64,000 nt of DNA from Chloroflexi bacterium CFX6 (GTDB lineage: Bacteria > Chloroflexota > Anaerolineae > Anaerolineales > Villigracilaceae): NCBI GenBank assembly GCA_030263595.1, contig SZPG01000001.1:1-64000 (forward strand), given 5' to 3'. Made by a program: the position numbers and the translations under genes. The stretch's first letter is position 1; each line of letters starts with the position of its first letter. Below, piece by piece: positions 41,266-51,914 of the stretch. The notes below the pieces were generated by a model. It ran no database searches and was not told the DNA's origin. It worked only from the letters and a program-made list of their open reading frames with translations.

Positions 41266-42477
41266 TCACTCCAAAAGCGCCGCAACGCGCTCGACGATGA
41301 TCTCCGCCGCCTCGCTCTTGCTCATCAATGACAAGGATTCCGTGCGCCCGTCGGCAAACAATAAAGTGATGCGGTTGGTCTCGACGGAAAACCCCGCATC
41401 TGCGGCGGAAATATCGTTGGCGGCGATCAGATCCAGTTTCTTGGATTGTAACTTATTTGACGCGTTTTGCAGGAGGTCCTGCGACTCCGCCGCAAACCCA
41501 GCCACGACCTGCTTCCGCTTCATCCTCGACCTTAGCTCTGCCACCGCTTTCAAAATATCTTCCGTCGCTTCGAGTTCGATCTGCGGGACTCCGCCCTCTT
41601 TTTTGATCTTCTGCTCCGATTGTTTCCCGGGTCGAAAATCCGCCACCGCCGCCGCCATGATGAGGACGTCGCTTTCGGGGAATTCCTTCAACACCGCATC
41701 CAGCATCTGCCTTGCGGTTTGAACGTTGACGACCGTTGCGCCCACCGGCGGAATCAATGCAGTGGTCGTCGTGACCAGCGTGACCTGCGCGCCGGCATCC
41801 AGCGCGGCTTGGGCGAGGGCGTATCCCTGCCTGCCGGAGGAACGATTGGCAAGGACGCGCACCGGGTCGAGCGGTTCCTGGGTCCCCCCGGCGGTGATCA
41901 AAACTTTTTTATGCGCGAGCAAGCCCCGGCGTCCGAGGGCGAGGCGAATGTGTCCGATGAGTTCGGGCGTTTCGGGCAGGCGTCCTTTTCCCGTGAGTCC
42001 CGAAGCGAGATGTCCCTCGACAGGTTCGATGATGTACGCGCCGCGCTTGCGGAGCGTATCGAGGTTTTCCTGTGTGGCGGGATGATCGAACATGCCGCCG
42101 TCCATCGCGGGCGCAATGACGAGCGGGGCTTGCGATGCCAGCGTAGCGACGGTGAGCAGGGTGTCCGCCTGCCCGTGCGCGAGTTTGGCTATGGTGTTGG
42201 CAGTGCAGGGCGCGATGACGAGCAGGTCGGCGGCGTGACCCAGCCCCACGTGTAACACGTGCGCCTCGTTTCCCCAAAGATCGTTATCGGTATACACACG
42301 CCGCCCCGTCACGGATTGGAACGTGAGCGGCGCGATGAACTTTTCCGCCGAATTCGTGAGGATGACGTCCACCTGCGCGCCCGCCTGCGTGAGTTTCGAC
42401 GCCAGGTCCGCGGCTTTATACGCGGCGATGGAGCCGGTCACCCCCAGGACGATTCGTTTTCCCGAAAGAATGGACAT
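41266..42477 (-). CDS. coaBC: Bifunctional phosphopantothenoylcysteine decarboxylase/phosphopantothenate-cysteine ligase
   Basis: 403 residues. CoaC half: ILGVTGSIAAYKAADLASKL, PLTFQSVTGRRVYTD and the catalytic APAMDGGMFDHPATQEN. CoaB half from about 185: KKVLITAGGTQEPLDPVRVL, then ANRSSGRQGYALAQAAL, and DLIAANDISAADAGFSVETN. Two steps of coenzyme A synthesis. TATAAT (42493-42488 on the minus strand) lies 10 nt ahead of ATG, giving almost no leader. Confidence 0.94.
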   Translation of the reverse strand: MSILSGKRIVLGVTGSIAAYKAADLASKLTQAGAQVDVILTNSAEKFIAPLTFQSVTGRRVYTDNDLWGNEAHVLHVGLGHAADLLVIAPCTANTIAKLAHGQADTLLTVATLASQAPLVIAPAMDGGMFDHPATQENLDTLRKRGAYIIEPVEGHLASGLTGKGRLPETPELIGHIRLALGRRGLLAHKKVLITAGGTQEPLDPVRVLANRSSGRQGYALAQAALDAGAQVTLVTTTTALIPPVGATVVNVQTARQMLDAVLKEFPESDVLIMAAAVADFRPGKQSEQKIKKEGGVPQIELEATEDILKAVAELRSRMKRKQVVAGFAAESQDLLQNASNKLQSKKLDLIAANDISAADAGFSVETNRITLLFADGRTESLSLMSKSEAAEIIVERVAALLE

Positions 42478-42533
42478 AGACGCATTGATTATACTTCCTG
42501 ATTACGACACGAAAGGGTCTTCGAGGCGATCGT

Positions 42534-42592
42534 GAAAGCCTCCCGGCTGGGTCTGGTCTTTTAACCGCACCCGCGCGGGAGGCTTTTCGTTT
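42534..42592 (-). terminator. Long hairpin between the secreted nuclease gene and coaBC
   Basis: GAAAGCCTCCCG (42534-42545) pairs with CGGGAGGCTTTTC (42576-42588). The T-rich side (TTTTCGTTTTC) follows on the plus strand, only TTTC on the minus strand. Probably ends the nuclease transcript; orientation uncertain. Confidence 0.5.
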
Positions 42593-42651
42593 TCGATTCC
42601 TCGACCCCTTTGCGGTCGGGGAAATTTCATTCAGGTTGTTTCATCCGCCCA

Positions 42652-45600
42652 TCATGGCAGGGACATGTCTCCGCCGCCGAAGTCGTCGAAGAAGGCATCC
42701 CGGGCGTCAATGAACCAGAGACCGATGTGACCGCCCCTGGGGTTGAAGAATGCCTGGTCGGCAGCGTTGAGCGTCACCCTGCCCACCTCCACGCCGTTCT
42801 TGAAGATCACCACGTCGCCCGTAGCCAGAGCCCGCGCGCCGAACTGGTCGCCATTGGCATAAGCAACCGGGATGTCCGCATATTTGAACCACATCAACGT
42901 TTGCGGGCGGAAAGTCCAGACAGTCACCTGGTTTGCCGCGGCGTCGTAGAGAACTTCGATCACGCCATCGCCCCAATTGGGACCGTAGACGTTTTGTACC
43001 TTGAGGAGCAGGTCCTGTTCCCAGCCCGCCGCGTCCACGTTGGTGAGGGTGACGAAGACCTCCTGGTCCACGCCGAAGGCGTCCTTCCAGTAGATCGCGC
43101 CGTCGCGCCGCACGTCCACCTGGTTGCCGACGATGCGATAGGAACCGCTGGCGCCCATCCAATTCGGACCGAGGAGTCCGTTGGGACGGTTGAAGTCGTC
43201 GAGGACGGAGGTGGTCGGGAAGGGCGGAGCAATCTCAAGTCCGACGATGACCGGGTCGTGATCCGAGGAGCGATAGGCATCCGGCGCGTAGATGGCATCC
43301 TGCGCGGGGAGTTTGAAGGAAGTGTCGTAGTCAATCAGGTCGGGCTCGTCGGCGTTGATGTGCCATGCGGTCGCGCCTGAAACCTGTCCCAGCAGGTTCG
43401 CGCTTGCCAGCGCGTAATCGAGATAACCGGTCTGCCCATCGAAGACGTAGGTGTAGGCGTCCTCGCCGACGAACTGGTGCAGCAGGTCGGTGTATCCACC
43501 GGCGAGGAAGACATCTATGGGGTCTTCCTTGTCGTAGGAGTTGAGGTCGCCTATGATGAGGAAGTCGGGATCGCCGCTCCCGGTGGGATCGCCCACCAGC
43601 CAGTCCACCAACGCTTCGGCGGCGGCTTTGCGCGTCTGGTTGCAGTTGCCCTGACCATCGCCCAGATCGGGATCGCCAATGGCGTTGCAATCGGAGCCTT
43701 TGGATTTGAGGTGATTGACCGCCACAGTGAAGATGCCGCCCGTGGAGTTGTCCTGGAAGGTCTGCGCCAGCGTGGGTCTGTTGAAATCGTCGAGGAAGCG
43801 CGCATCCACCAAAGAATCAAGGACAGCGAAGGAACCGACCGGGGAAACCGAGGCAGGTTTGTAGACGAAGGCGACGCGGATGGCGTCCGAACCGATCGCG
43901 CCGGTGGCGATGTAGTCGTAGGTGCCAGCGCCCATCGCCGCATTGAGTCCGCTTACGAGGTCGGCGGTGGGAACGTCGCCGGGATGGTTTTCGATCTCGA
44001 TCAAGCCGACAATGTCCGCGTCGATGACGGAGAGCGCGGCAATGATCTTATCCCGCTGGCGCGTGAACTCGAGGGGTTGATCCGCGTCGGCGCCGCGACA
44101 TTCCTGGTTTTGCAGCGGACCGCATTTGTTATCCAGCGGGTCGCCGGGCGGGTAATCCAATGTGGTGAAGTAGTTCAGCACGTTGAAGGAAGCCACCGTC
44201 AGGCTGCCGCCCACCGGGTCGGGCGATGCCGGGCGCGGGTTGGCATTGACGTAGTCCGCTCCCTGGGTTGGGTGGACGCGGTAGAGACCGAACGCGTAAT
44301 CCAGCACGCCGGTCACGTTAGCCACCGTATCGCCGCCGCGGAACAGGTTCGTCAGGTCGAACACGCTTCCGTTCGGATGTATGGCTGGGTCCGGGTTTTG
44401 AACCGTCCGCCCATCGTCGAGCGTGATGCGGTCGAGCAGGAATTCCTGCGCGGCTTGGATGGCTGGCGCGCCGGGTTCGAACTCAGCGGTCGGCGTGAGA
44501 TGCCTCTCGGAGGTCAGGACGATCTCGCCAAAGCGATCGAAGTTGAAATACTCCGAGATCACCAGGGCTTGCGGGAACGTGACCAACATGCCCTCGTAGG
44601 CTTCGAAGTCGGTGACGCTCGTCACGGGCAGCGAAAGGGTCGCGGCGGTGGGAAGCGGGTTTCCGCCGCCGAGCACGGTCACGTCGGTAAAGGATGTGAT
44701 CTGCGTCAAGCCGTTGAACTCGGAGACGACGCCTTCCACGCGCACGAGATCGCCGGTCTGCACGTTAACGCTGGGCGAACTTCCGTTGAAGATAAAGATG
44801 CCCTCGGATGTCAGCGGGTCTGCGTCCGCATCGGCATCCTCCTCCTGAACGTTGAAACCGCGCAAGTCGCCGTGCGTGCCGCTGGCGCCCGCCTGAAAAT
44901 CGCCGACGACAATGCCTTCGATGACGACCGTCTGCCCGACCAATGGGCTGGAGGGACCGTTCCCCTGGACTTCGTGGATTTTGATCACAGGCGACGGGCA
45001 GCCCGCGAACTGACTCCCATCAATCTTTGTGCCGGGGGAGTGCAACGCTCCGCCCGACCCGGTGGCTGTCGCGTGTTTAACGAGCGGTTCCCCACCCGTG
45101 ACATCCGGGTCGCGCGTCAACGACTGGTTGTCGCCGCCCTCGCTGCCATAGGTGTAACTTACCACGTCGCTCGTCCCATTGTTGAGGGTGACGGTATCGC
45201 CCGCGTTGTTGAGTCCCAGTTGGGTCGAGGATGCGACTTGAACAAGACTGCCGCCAAACCATCCGTTCGGCGCGCCGCCGCCAAACACCACCACCGAACA
45301 ATTCGCCGGAACCATACTGCCCGATGGGAAGGTATGACGCACGCCGACGGCGTCTTTCAACGTCCAGCCGCTCAGGTCAATGCTGGATGCCGCCGTGTTG
45401 ACGATTTCGACGAATTCATCCTGTGTCGTGTTGACCGTGCCGTCTCCGTTGGCGTCGCCGTTGGTTGCATCCGGGTCAGCCAAAATTTCGTTGATGACGA
45501 GTTGTACGGGAGGGGGAGGCAGTTGAACGGTCAGGTTGATCGAGGCGCTGCCGTTGCGCGCTTCCGCGTCGGTGATGGCGCATGGCAGGCTCTTTGCGCC

Positions 45601-46461
45601 TTCGCTCGTCCCGCTGTCAACGGTTGCGAGGAAGGAGAAGGTATCGTCCCCGGCGGCGGTATCGCCATTCGAACCGTCGTCGAAGAAGGATTGGGTCGCG
45701 CTCCCGCCGATCGTGGAAAGATCGCAAACGACAGCCAGACCCGTGCTGGCGGGATTGGAACCGGGCGTCACGGCGACCGCAAGCAGGGATGGATCGCCGG
45801 GCGCGACCGTGGCAGGATCGGCTGAACCTGTCCCGGAGGGATTGGTCGGTCCGCCGCCGGCGACAAAGGTCTGCCCCGTGTTGGGACTACCGAAAGTGTT
45901 CGCTGTGGTGGCTGTCCATGTGAAGTCGCCGTAGGTCGCGCCGCTGCCGGTCAATTGCAGGGAGGAGCCCACCGGCTCGGAGCCAGTCTGGCTGACCCCA
46001 ATATCCGTGCTGGTCATGCCGTTTGCCGGTCCGCCGACGGCTGTGAAGACTCCCTCGTAACTGAGGAATTGGACGACGGTCGTGCCGTTCACCAATGCGA
46101 TGCCGTCGGGCGCACCGTTCTGTATTCCATTGGAGGGATAGGTCAAAACAACCGTGCCGTATCCGCCCTGCTGGTTGGGAATGGTTCCGCTCAACGTATC
46201 CGTATCGTACGTAGCCCCGCCGGAACCGTTGTAAAGGACGATGCTCCAGCCGGTCAGGTCCGTGCCAGCGGGCCCGGCGATCTCGATTGCTTCGCCGGCA
46301 TCCGTTCCGGTGTTATCGTAATGGATCTCGTTTATGAAAACCGTAGTGCTGGGGTTTGCGAACAGATCGGGCGCCGCCTTCGCAGGCTGGGCAACGGACA
46401 ATATGCTCAGCGTGAGCGCCAGAACCAACATGACCGAAGTCAATTTGGATAACCGTTTCAT
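42652..46461 (-). CDS. Secreted ExeM/NucH-type nuclease with lamin-tail domains
   Basis: 1269 residues from ATG 46461 (GAGGAGAATAAT upstream). Signal peptide (LSKLTSVMLVLALTLSILSV, cleavage after AKA). Two lamin-tail domains (FINEIHYDNTGTDAGEAIEI; VINEILADPDATNGDANGDG), an OB-fold-like region (IKIHEVQGNGPSSPLVGQTV), then an endonuclease/exonuclease/phosphatase domain: LTVASFNVLNYF, DIVGLIEIENHPG, FTVAVNHLKSKGSDC, LIIGDLNSYDKEDPI, RSSDHDPVIVGLE, all catalytic positions present. The C-terminal 200 residues (TSVLDDFNRPNGLLGPNWMG onward) form a jelly-roll-like domain. Extracellular DNA degradation or nutrient scavenging. Extends to the cell exterior without a visible anchor. Confidence 0.88.
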   Translation of the reverse strand: MKRLSKLTSVMLVLALTLSILSVAQPAKAAPDLFANPSTTVFINEIHYDNTGTDAGEAIEIAGPAGTDLTGWSIVLYNGSGGATYDTDTLSGTIPNQQGGYGTVVLTYPSNGIQNGAPDGIALVNGTTVVQFLSYEGVFTAVGGPANGMTSTDIGVSQTGSEPVGSSLQLTGSGATYGDFTWTATTANTFGSPNTGQTFVAGGGPTNPSGTGSADPATVAPGDPSLLAVAVTPGSNPASTGLAVVCDLSTIGGSATQSFFDDGSNGDTAAGDDTFSFLATVDSGTSEGAKSLPCAITDAEARNGSASINLTVQLPPPPVQLVINEILADPDATNGDANGDGTVNTTQDEFVEIVNTAASSIDLSGWTLKDAVGVRHTFPSGSMVPANCSVVVFGGGAPNGWFGGSLVQVASSTQLGLNNAGDTVTLNNGTSDVVSYTYGSEGGDNQSLTRDPDVTGGEPLVKHATATGSGGALHSPGTKIDGSQFAGCPSPVIKIHEVQGNGPSSPLVGQTVVIEGIVVGDFQAGASGTHGDLRGFNVQEEDADADADPLTSEGIFIFNGSSPSVNVQTGDLVRVEGVVSEFNGLTQITSFTDVTVLGGGNPLPTAATLSLPVTSVTDFEAYEGMLVTFPQALVISEYFNFDRFGEIVLTSERHLTPTAEFEPGAPAIQAAQEFLLDRITLDDGRTVQNPDPAIHPNGSVFDLTNLFRGGDTVANVTGVLDYAFGLYRVHPTQGADYVNANPRPASPDPVGGSLTVASFNVLNYFTTLDYPPGDPLDNKCGPLQNQECRGADADQPLEFTRQRDKIIAALSVIDADIVGLIEIENHPGDVPTADLVSGLNAAMGAGTYDYIATGAIGSDAIRVAFVYKPASVSPVGSFAVLDSLVDARFLDDFNRPTLAQTFQDNSTGGIFTVAVNHLKSKGSDCNAIGDPDLGDGQGNCNQTRKAAAEALVDWLVGDPTGSGDPDFLIIGDLNSYDKEDPIDVFLAGGYTDLLHQFVGEDAYTYVFDGQTGYLDYALASANLLGQVSGATAWHINADEPDLIDYDTSFKLPAQDAIYAPDAYRSSDHDPVIVGLEIAPPFPTTSVLDDFNRPNGLLGPNWMGASGSYRIVGNQVDVRRDGAIYWKDAFGVDQEVFVTLTNVDAAGWEQDLLLKVQNVYGPNWGDGVIEVLYDAAANQVTVWTFRPQTLMWFKYADIPVAYANGDQFGARALATGDVVIFKNGVEVGRVTLNAADQAFFNPRGGHIGLWFIDARDAFFDDFGGGDMSLP

Positions 46462-46870
46462 ATTATTCTCCTCGATATGAAATTGGATGTGGAAAAAACA
46501 CACCGACAGGAAAGCGGGCGGGCGTGAAGTCCGGTTTTTGAGAAAGCGAAGCACCTCCTTGAACTCAACAACGGCAATCGTAAAATTTCCCCGCGCCCCT
46601 CATTCTATGTGAGACCCGGCAAAAAGGCAAGGCAGTTGTAACCTATACATTTCCCAAAATTCCTGCGTTGCTCGAATCAAAACTTCCGGGACATTCGCCT
46701 CGGAAGTTTTCCTTTCGCCTTAGGGTTCGTAAAACCATAAGTTCCCTCTTGTCCTTGCGAGGGCGTTCGTCCCGAAGCAATCCCCGCCTTGCAGGAAAAT
46801 CTGTAGACAACAGGAGATTGCTTCTCGAAGACTCGCAGCGACGTGAGGGAAGTACATAATTTTCTGATCC
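46462..46870. other. Intergenic region of 409 bp
   Basis: No gene seen. It holds the promoter region of the secreted nuclease and one palindromic element (46751-46842). Short open frames here have no family resemblance. Confidence 0.7.
46751..46842. repeat. Palindromic dispersed element, copy 7 (diverged)
   Basis: Left GTCCTTGCGAG, right CTCGCAGCGAC, internal GAAGCAATCCCC and GATTGCTTC. Less conserved at its ends than copies 3 and 4. Confidence 0.82.
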
Positions 46871-47287
46871 TTACAGTTCGTAATCTCCTGCAGATTCGGG
46901 TTGATAGAGGATTCTTTCGACCTTGAGTCGCCTTTTTCCGGCGGGGACCTCCCACTCGAACATATCGCCGACGCGGTAGCCGAGCATGGCTGTCCCGATC
47001 GGCGCGAGGATCGAGACTTTGCCCTCCGCCATGTTGGCGTTCTCAGGATAGACCAGCGTATAGGTCTCCTCTTCGCCGCTGTCCATATCCCTGAGGGCGA
47101 CCTTCGAGTTCATGGTGATAACGTCGCCGGGGATCTCCTGCGGCGGGACGATGCGGGCGCGGCTGAGTTCGCCGCGCAGTTTTTCGAGATACACGCTGCC
47201 GCGGTATTCGCCGGACTGCGCATCCATGATCAAGTCAATCAGGCGTTGACGGTCCAGTTCCGTGATGTGAATGTTTTTTTCGTTCAT
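46871..47287 (-). CDS. rnk: Rnk-type nucleoside diphosphate kinase regulator (GreA/B C-terminal fold)
   Basis: 138 residues. The N-terminal helix pair (ITELDRQRLIDLIMDAQSGE) and the C-terminal FKBP-like GreA/B domain (VSILAPIGTAMLGYRVGDMF, EWEVPAGKRRLKVERI) with the preceding ITMNSKVALRDMDSGEEETY fit Rnk rather than full GreA, because the long coiled coil is missing. Binds RNA polymerase in relatives. ATG 47287 has GAAGGA upstream. 13 nt downstream of the cysS stop, same operon. Confidence 0.85.
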   Translation of the reverse strand: MNEKNIHITELDRQRLIDLIMDAQSGEYRGSVYLEKLRGELSRARIVPPQEIPGDVITMNSKVALRDMDSGEEETYTLVYPENANMAEGKVSILAPIGTAMLGYRVGDMFEWEVPAGKRRLKVERILYQPESAGDYEL

Positions 47288-47300
47288 TGTGAGTCTTCCT

Positions 47301-48701
<1,401 letters not shown>

Positions 48702-48721
48702 GGTTTTATCATTTTTATTTG

Positions 48722-48946
48722 TCTCATAGTCTTATAGTCTGATAGTCTCATAGTCTTATAGTCTTATAGTCTTATAGTCTCGTAGTCTCGTAGTTTGGTA
48801 AGTGTTTTATGACGAGTGACCATCCGACTATCCGACTAGCGACTATCCGACTAGCGACTATCAGACTATCAGACTATCAGACTAACGACTATCAGACTAA
48901 CGACTATCAGACTATCCGACTAGCGACTATCAGACTATCAAACTAT
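48722..48946. repeat. Short tandem repeat block (GACTATCAGACTATC type)
   Basis: 48722-48795 consists of TAGTCTTATAGTCTCATAG-like units and 48825-48946 of the opposite-strand form GACTATCAGACTATCCGAC. The two arms are largely complementary, so the pair could fold into one long hairpin around 48796-48824. Placed between cysS and the TRAM/PIN gene. Confidence 0.85.
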
Positions 48947-50055
48947 TTCTTCCTCTTCCCATTGTCCTCTTCCACGCGCGCGAAGATCATGCGTCCCGCC
49001 GCGGTTTGCAGGACCTTGGTCACGACCACTTCCTTGTATTCGCCGATGTAATCCTTGCCGTTCTCCACCACGACCATGGTGCCGTCGTCCATGTAGCCCA
49101 CGCCCTGACCGTATTCCTTGCCTTCCTGGAAGATGTTGATGGTCATGCGCTCGCCGGGTAACACAACCGACTTGACCGCGTTCGCCAGTTCGTTGATGTT
49201 CAGGATCGTCACGCCCTGTAATTCGGCGATGCGGTTCAGGTTGAAATCGTTGGTGAGGATCGGACATTTCAACTGCCGCGCCAGCACCACCAGTTTATCG
49301 TCCACTTCGCGCACGCCCTCCGCGTTGATGTCGCTGATGCGGACGAGGATGCTGGGGATCTTTTGCAGTTCGGCAAGCACCTCCATGCCGCGGCGTCCGC
49401 GTTGGCGGCGCAAGCCGTCGGGGGAGTCGGCAATATATTGGAGTTCGTTCAGCACAAAGCGGGGGATGAGAAGCGTGCCGGGCAGGAATCCCGTTTTGGC
49501 GATGTCGGCGACGCGCCCGTCAATGATCACGCTCGTATCCAGTAAGATGGTGCGGTTGAGATTCGTCCACGAGGAGGAGGAGCCTCCCTCGCCCCCGCGT
49601 CCGCTCAATGCGCTCACCAGCCCCAACAGGTCGCCCTGCCGCATCACGAACAGCGAGACGCCGAGATACGCGAAAGCCGCCACGCCGACGAAAGGCAGGA
49701 TTTCCCCAAACGGAGAAGGGAGCAGGGAAAGCGGAAACGCCAGCAGGGCGGCGGTGAGCAGACCCACGATCAACCCGACCAGCCCCGCGAAAAGGGTCTC
49801 CGCCGAAAGATGACCAAGCATCCTGCGGATGGCGCGCGCCGGGCGCGTCGTGAAATAAGGGATCAGGATGAACCCGGACAACCCTCCCAGCAGCGCAAAG
49901 ACGGTCTGGTATAGAAAGACCTCAGCCGTATCCGAGGAATGGAAGAAATCTGCAACTGCTTCCCCAAACGAAAACCCGGCGGCGCTGAAAACGAATAAAC
50001 CTATGAAGCGGACGATAAATTCGACGATGCGAAAAGAATAACTGCTCTTGTTCAT
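48943..50055 (-). CDS. PIN/TRAM-domain membrane protein (YacL-like)
   Basis: 370 residues. Four N-terminal membrane segments (residues about 10-140), a PIN domain (ILLDTSVIIDGRVADIAKTG, RQRGRRGMEVLAELQK, CPILTNDFNLNRIAELQGV) with its acidic residues, and a C-terminal TRAM domain (VVENGKDYIGEYKEVVVTKV). YacL-type proteins are conserved in Gram-positive-like bacteria; an RNase activity is assumed from the PIN fold. A purine-rich AAAAAGGAG site precedes ATG 50055. Divergent from moaA. Confidence 0.88.
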   Translation of the reverse strand: MNKSSYSFRIVEFIVRFIGLFVFSAAGFSFGEAVADFFHSSDTAEVFLYQTVFALLGGLSGFILIPYFTTRPARAIRRMLGHLSAETLFAGLVGLIVGLLTAALLAFPLSLLPSPFGEILPFVGVAAFAYLGVSLFVMRQGDLLGLVSALSGRGGEGGSSSSWTNLNRTILLDTSVIIDGRVADIAKTGFLPGTLLIPRFVLNELQYIADSPDGLRRQRGRRGMEVLAELQKIPSILVRISDINAEGVREVDDKLVVLARQLKCPILTNDFNLNRIAELQGVTILNINELANAVKSVVLPGERMTINIFQEGKEYGQGVGYMDDGTMVVVENGKDYIGEYKEVVVTKVLQTAAGRMIFARVEEDNGKRKK

Positions 50056-50158
50056 GGATAACTCCTTTTTGTAACGTGCGAAATAAAGAATAATGTCCGT
50101 ATGATAGCATGTCTGAAAAGACTAGTCAATTGCTTATAAAATCCTCACATACTCTTGT

Positions 50159-50164
50159 TATAAT
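50159..50164 (+). promoter_or_regulatory. -10 box of moaA
   Basis: TATAAT on the plus strand gives a leader of about 80 nt before ATG 50250; no clear -35 box. No fold that I can identify as a molybdenum-cofactor riboswitch was found in the leader. Confidence 0.5.
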
Positions 50165-50249
50165 CCCCGAAACCTCCCACCCTCAGAGATACGCCCGCTT
50201 CGATCCCCATCCGGGGCTGGCGCGGGACGAAGGGACCGATTCCACGCCC

Positions 50250-51254
50250 ATGCCTTTTACCGACCTCCTCAACCGCCCCCTGCGCGACCTGCGCATCTCC
50301 GTCACCGACAGGTGCAACTTCCGCTGCGTGTATTGCATGCCGAAGGAGATCTTCGGCTCCGATTACCATTATCTCCCGCACGACCAGGTGTTGACCTTCG
50401 AAGAGATCGCGCGGCTGGCGCGTATGTTCGCCGCGCACGGCGTAAAAAAGATCCGCCTGACCGGCGGCGAACCGCTCGTCCGCAAGGACCTGCCGCTGCT
50501 GGTTTCCATGCTGTCGCAGATCCCGGACATTGACCTGACCATGACCACCAACGGGTCGCTCCTCCCGCGCTACGCGCAGGCGTTGAAGGATGCCGGCCTC
50601 AAGCGAATTTCGGTCAGTTTGGACTCGCTCGATAACGACGTGTTCAAAGCCATGAACGACGTGGACTTCCCCGTGGAAAAGGTTCTGGAGGGAATGGAAG
50701 CAGCCCAAAAGGTCGGGTTGGAGCCGATCAAGGTCAATATGGTGGTCAAGCGCGGGATGAACGAATCCAGCATCCTGCCGATGGCGCGCTTCTTCCGCGA
50801 AAAGGGATACATCCTGCGCTTCATCGAATACATGGACGTGGGTCACACGAACGGCTGGCGCATGGACGACGTGATCTCGGCGAAGGAGATCGTGGAGATC
50901 ATCAACGCCGAGATGCCGCTCGAACCGCTCGACCCCAATTACAAGGGCGAGGTGGCGGAACGCTGGCGTTACAAGGACGGCAAAGGCGAGATCGGCGTCA
51001 TCGCCTCCGTGACTCAGCCCTTCTGCCGCGACTGCAATCGCGCCAGGTTATCCGCCGAAGGGAAACTCTACACCTGCCTGTTCGCCATCAAGGGACACGA
51101 CCTCAAGAGCCTGCTCAGAGGCGGCGCGACCGACGAGGAGGTTTCACAATTCATTGAGCGCGTCTGGGGCAGGCGCAGTGACCGCTATTCCGAACTCCGC
51201 TCGGAGAATACGGTTGACCTTCCTAAAGTGGAAATGTCACATATCGGGGGATAG
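50250..51254 (+). CDS. moaA: GTP 3',8-cyclase (molybdenum cofactor synthesis)
   Basis: 334 residues, radical SAM. First [4Fe-4S] triad [30 protein letters not shown]-terminal cluster [20 protein letters not shown]. The usual C-terminal GG is present (SHIGG). Converts GTP to 3',8-cyclo-dihydro-GTP. The frame is open back to 50109, but ATG 50250 ([20 protein letters not shown]) is the conserved start. No other moa gene is near. Confidence 0.94.
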   Translation: MPFTDLLNRPLRDLRISVTDRCNFRCVYCMPKEIFGSDYHYLPHDQVLTFEEIARLARMFAAHGVKKIRLTGGEPLVRKDLPLLVSMLSQIPDIDLTMTTNGSLLPRYAQALKDAGLKRISVSLDSLDNDVFKAMNDVDFPVEKVLEGMEAAQKVGLEPIKVNMVVKRGMNESSILPMARFFREKGYILRFIEYMDVGHTNGWRMDDVISAKEIVEIINAEMPLEPLDPNYKGEVAERWRYKDGKGEIGVIASVTQPFCRDCNRARLSAEGKLYTCLFAIKGHDLKSLLRGGATDEEVSQFIERVWGRRSDRYSELRSENTVDLPKVEMSHIGG

Positions 51255-51255
51255 G

Positions 51256-51888
51256 TTGATCGAACCCTCGCAACTTTATCTGTTCATGGGCGCCGCGCTG
51301 GTGCTGTTGCTGGTGCCGGGTCCGGCGGTGTTGTATATCACGGCGCGCAGCGCCAGCCAGGGACGCATGGCGGGGCTCGTTTCGGTATTTGCAATCGAAA
51401 CCGCAAACTTTCTCCAGGCGGTCGCCGCGGCGCTGGGGCTTTCCGCCATCCTGTTATCGTCCGCGCTGGCGTTCGATGTGGTGAAGTATCTCGGCGCGGC
51501 GTATCTGGTCTATCTCGGTATTCGCAAGTTGACCTCTTCGGGGGGCAGGGTGGAGGACGAGACGCTGAAACGGGAAAGTCTCTCGCGCATTTACTGGCAG
51601 GGATTCGCCGTCAACATTCTCAACCCAAAGACCGCGTTGTTCTTCTTTGCCTTCCTGCCGCAGTTCGTTGACCCGGCAAAGGGGAACGTCGTCGGTCAAA
51701 ATCTGTTACTGGGCGCGGTATTTGTCGGCATGGCAATCGTTACAGACAGTATGTACGCGTTACTGGCAAGTTCCATTGCGGGCAGGTTTTCGGGAAACCG
51801 CCGCTTTCAAAAGGGAGGACGTTATTTTGCGGGGCTGGTATATATCGGTTTGGGGATCACCACCGCGCTGACGGGGGCGAAGAAATAA
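51256..51888 (+). CDS. LysE family translocator
   Basis: 210 residues with six membrane segments: LFMGAALVLLLVPGPAVLYI, where PGP is the family mark, and FAVNILNPKTALFFFAFLPQ. Exports amino acids or related metabolites. The start is TTG at 51256, one base after the moaA stop, with GGGGG just upstream in moaA. An in-frame start within moaA is rejected. Confidence 0.85.
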   Translation: MIEPSQLYLFMGAALVLLLVPGPAVLYITARSASQGRMAGLVSVFAIETANFLQAVAAALGLSAILLSSALAFDVVKYLGAAYLVYLGIRKLTSSGGRVEDETLKRESLSRIYWQGFAVNILNPKTALFFFAFLPQFVDPAKGNVVGQNLLLGAVFVGMAIVTDSMYALLASSIAGRFSGNRRFQKGGRYFAGLVYIGLGITTALTGAKK

Positions 51889-51901
51889 CTTCCTTCTCTG
51901 C

Positions 51902-51907
51902 TATAAT
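51902..51907 (+). promoter_or_regulatory. -10 box of the YqeY gene, leaderless
   Basis: TATAAT, 7 nt (CCTCTCC), ATG 51915. No ribosome binding site. Confidence 0.65.
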
Positions 51908-51914
51908 CCTCTCC

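Noticed and set aside
46871-47287. GreA elongation factor
   Set aside because: The long N-terminal coiled coil of GreA is missing and the length and C-terminal block fit Rnk better.
48722-48946. Possible CRISPR array
   Set aside because: Units are 7-9 nt and contiguous, without unique spacers of constant length, and no cas genes are present. The same holds for 25946, 55385 and 63553.
50165-50249. Molybdenum cofactor riboswitch ahead of moaA
   Set aside because: The leader is only about 80 nt and I could not fit the expected conserved core.
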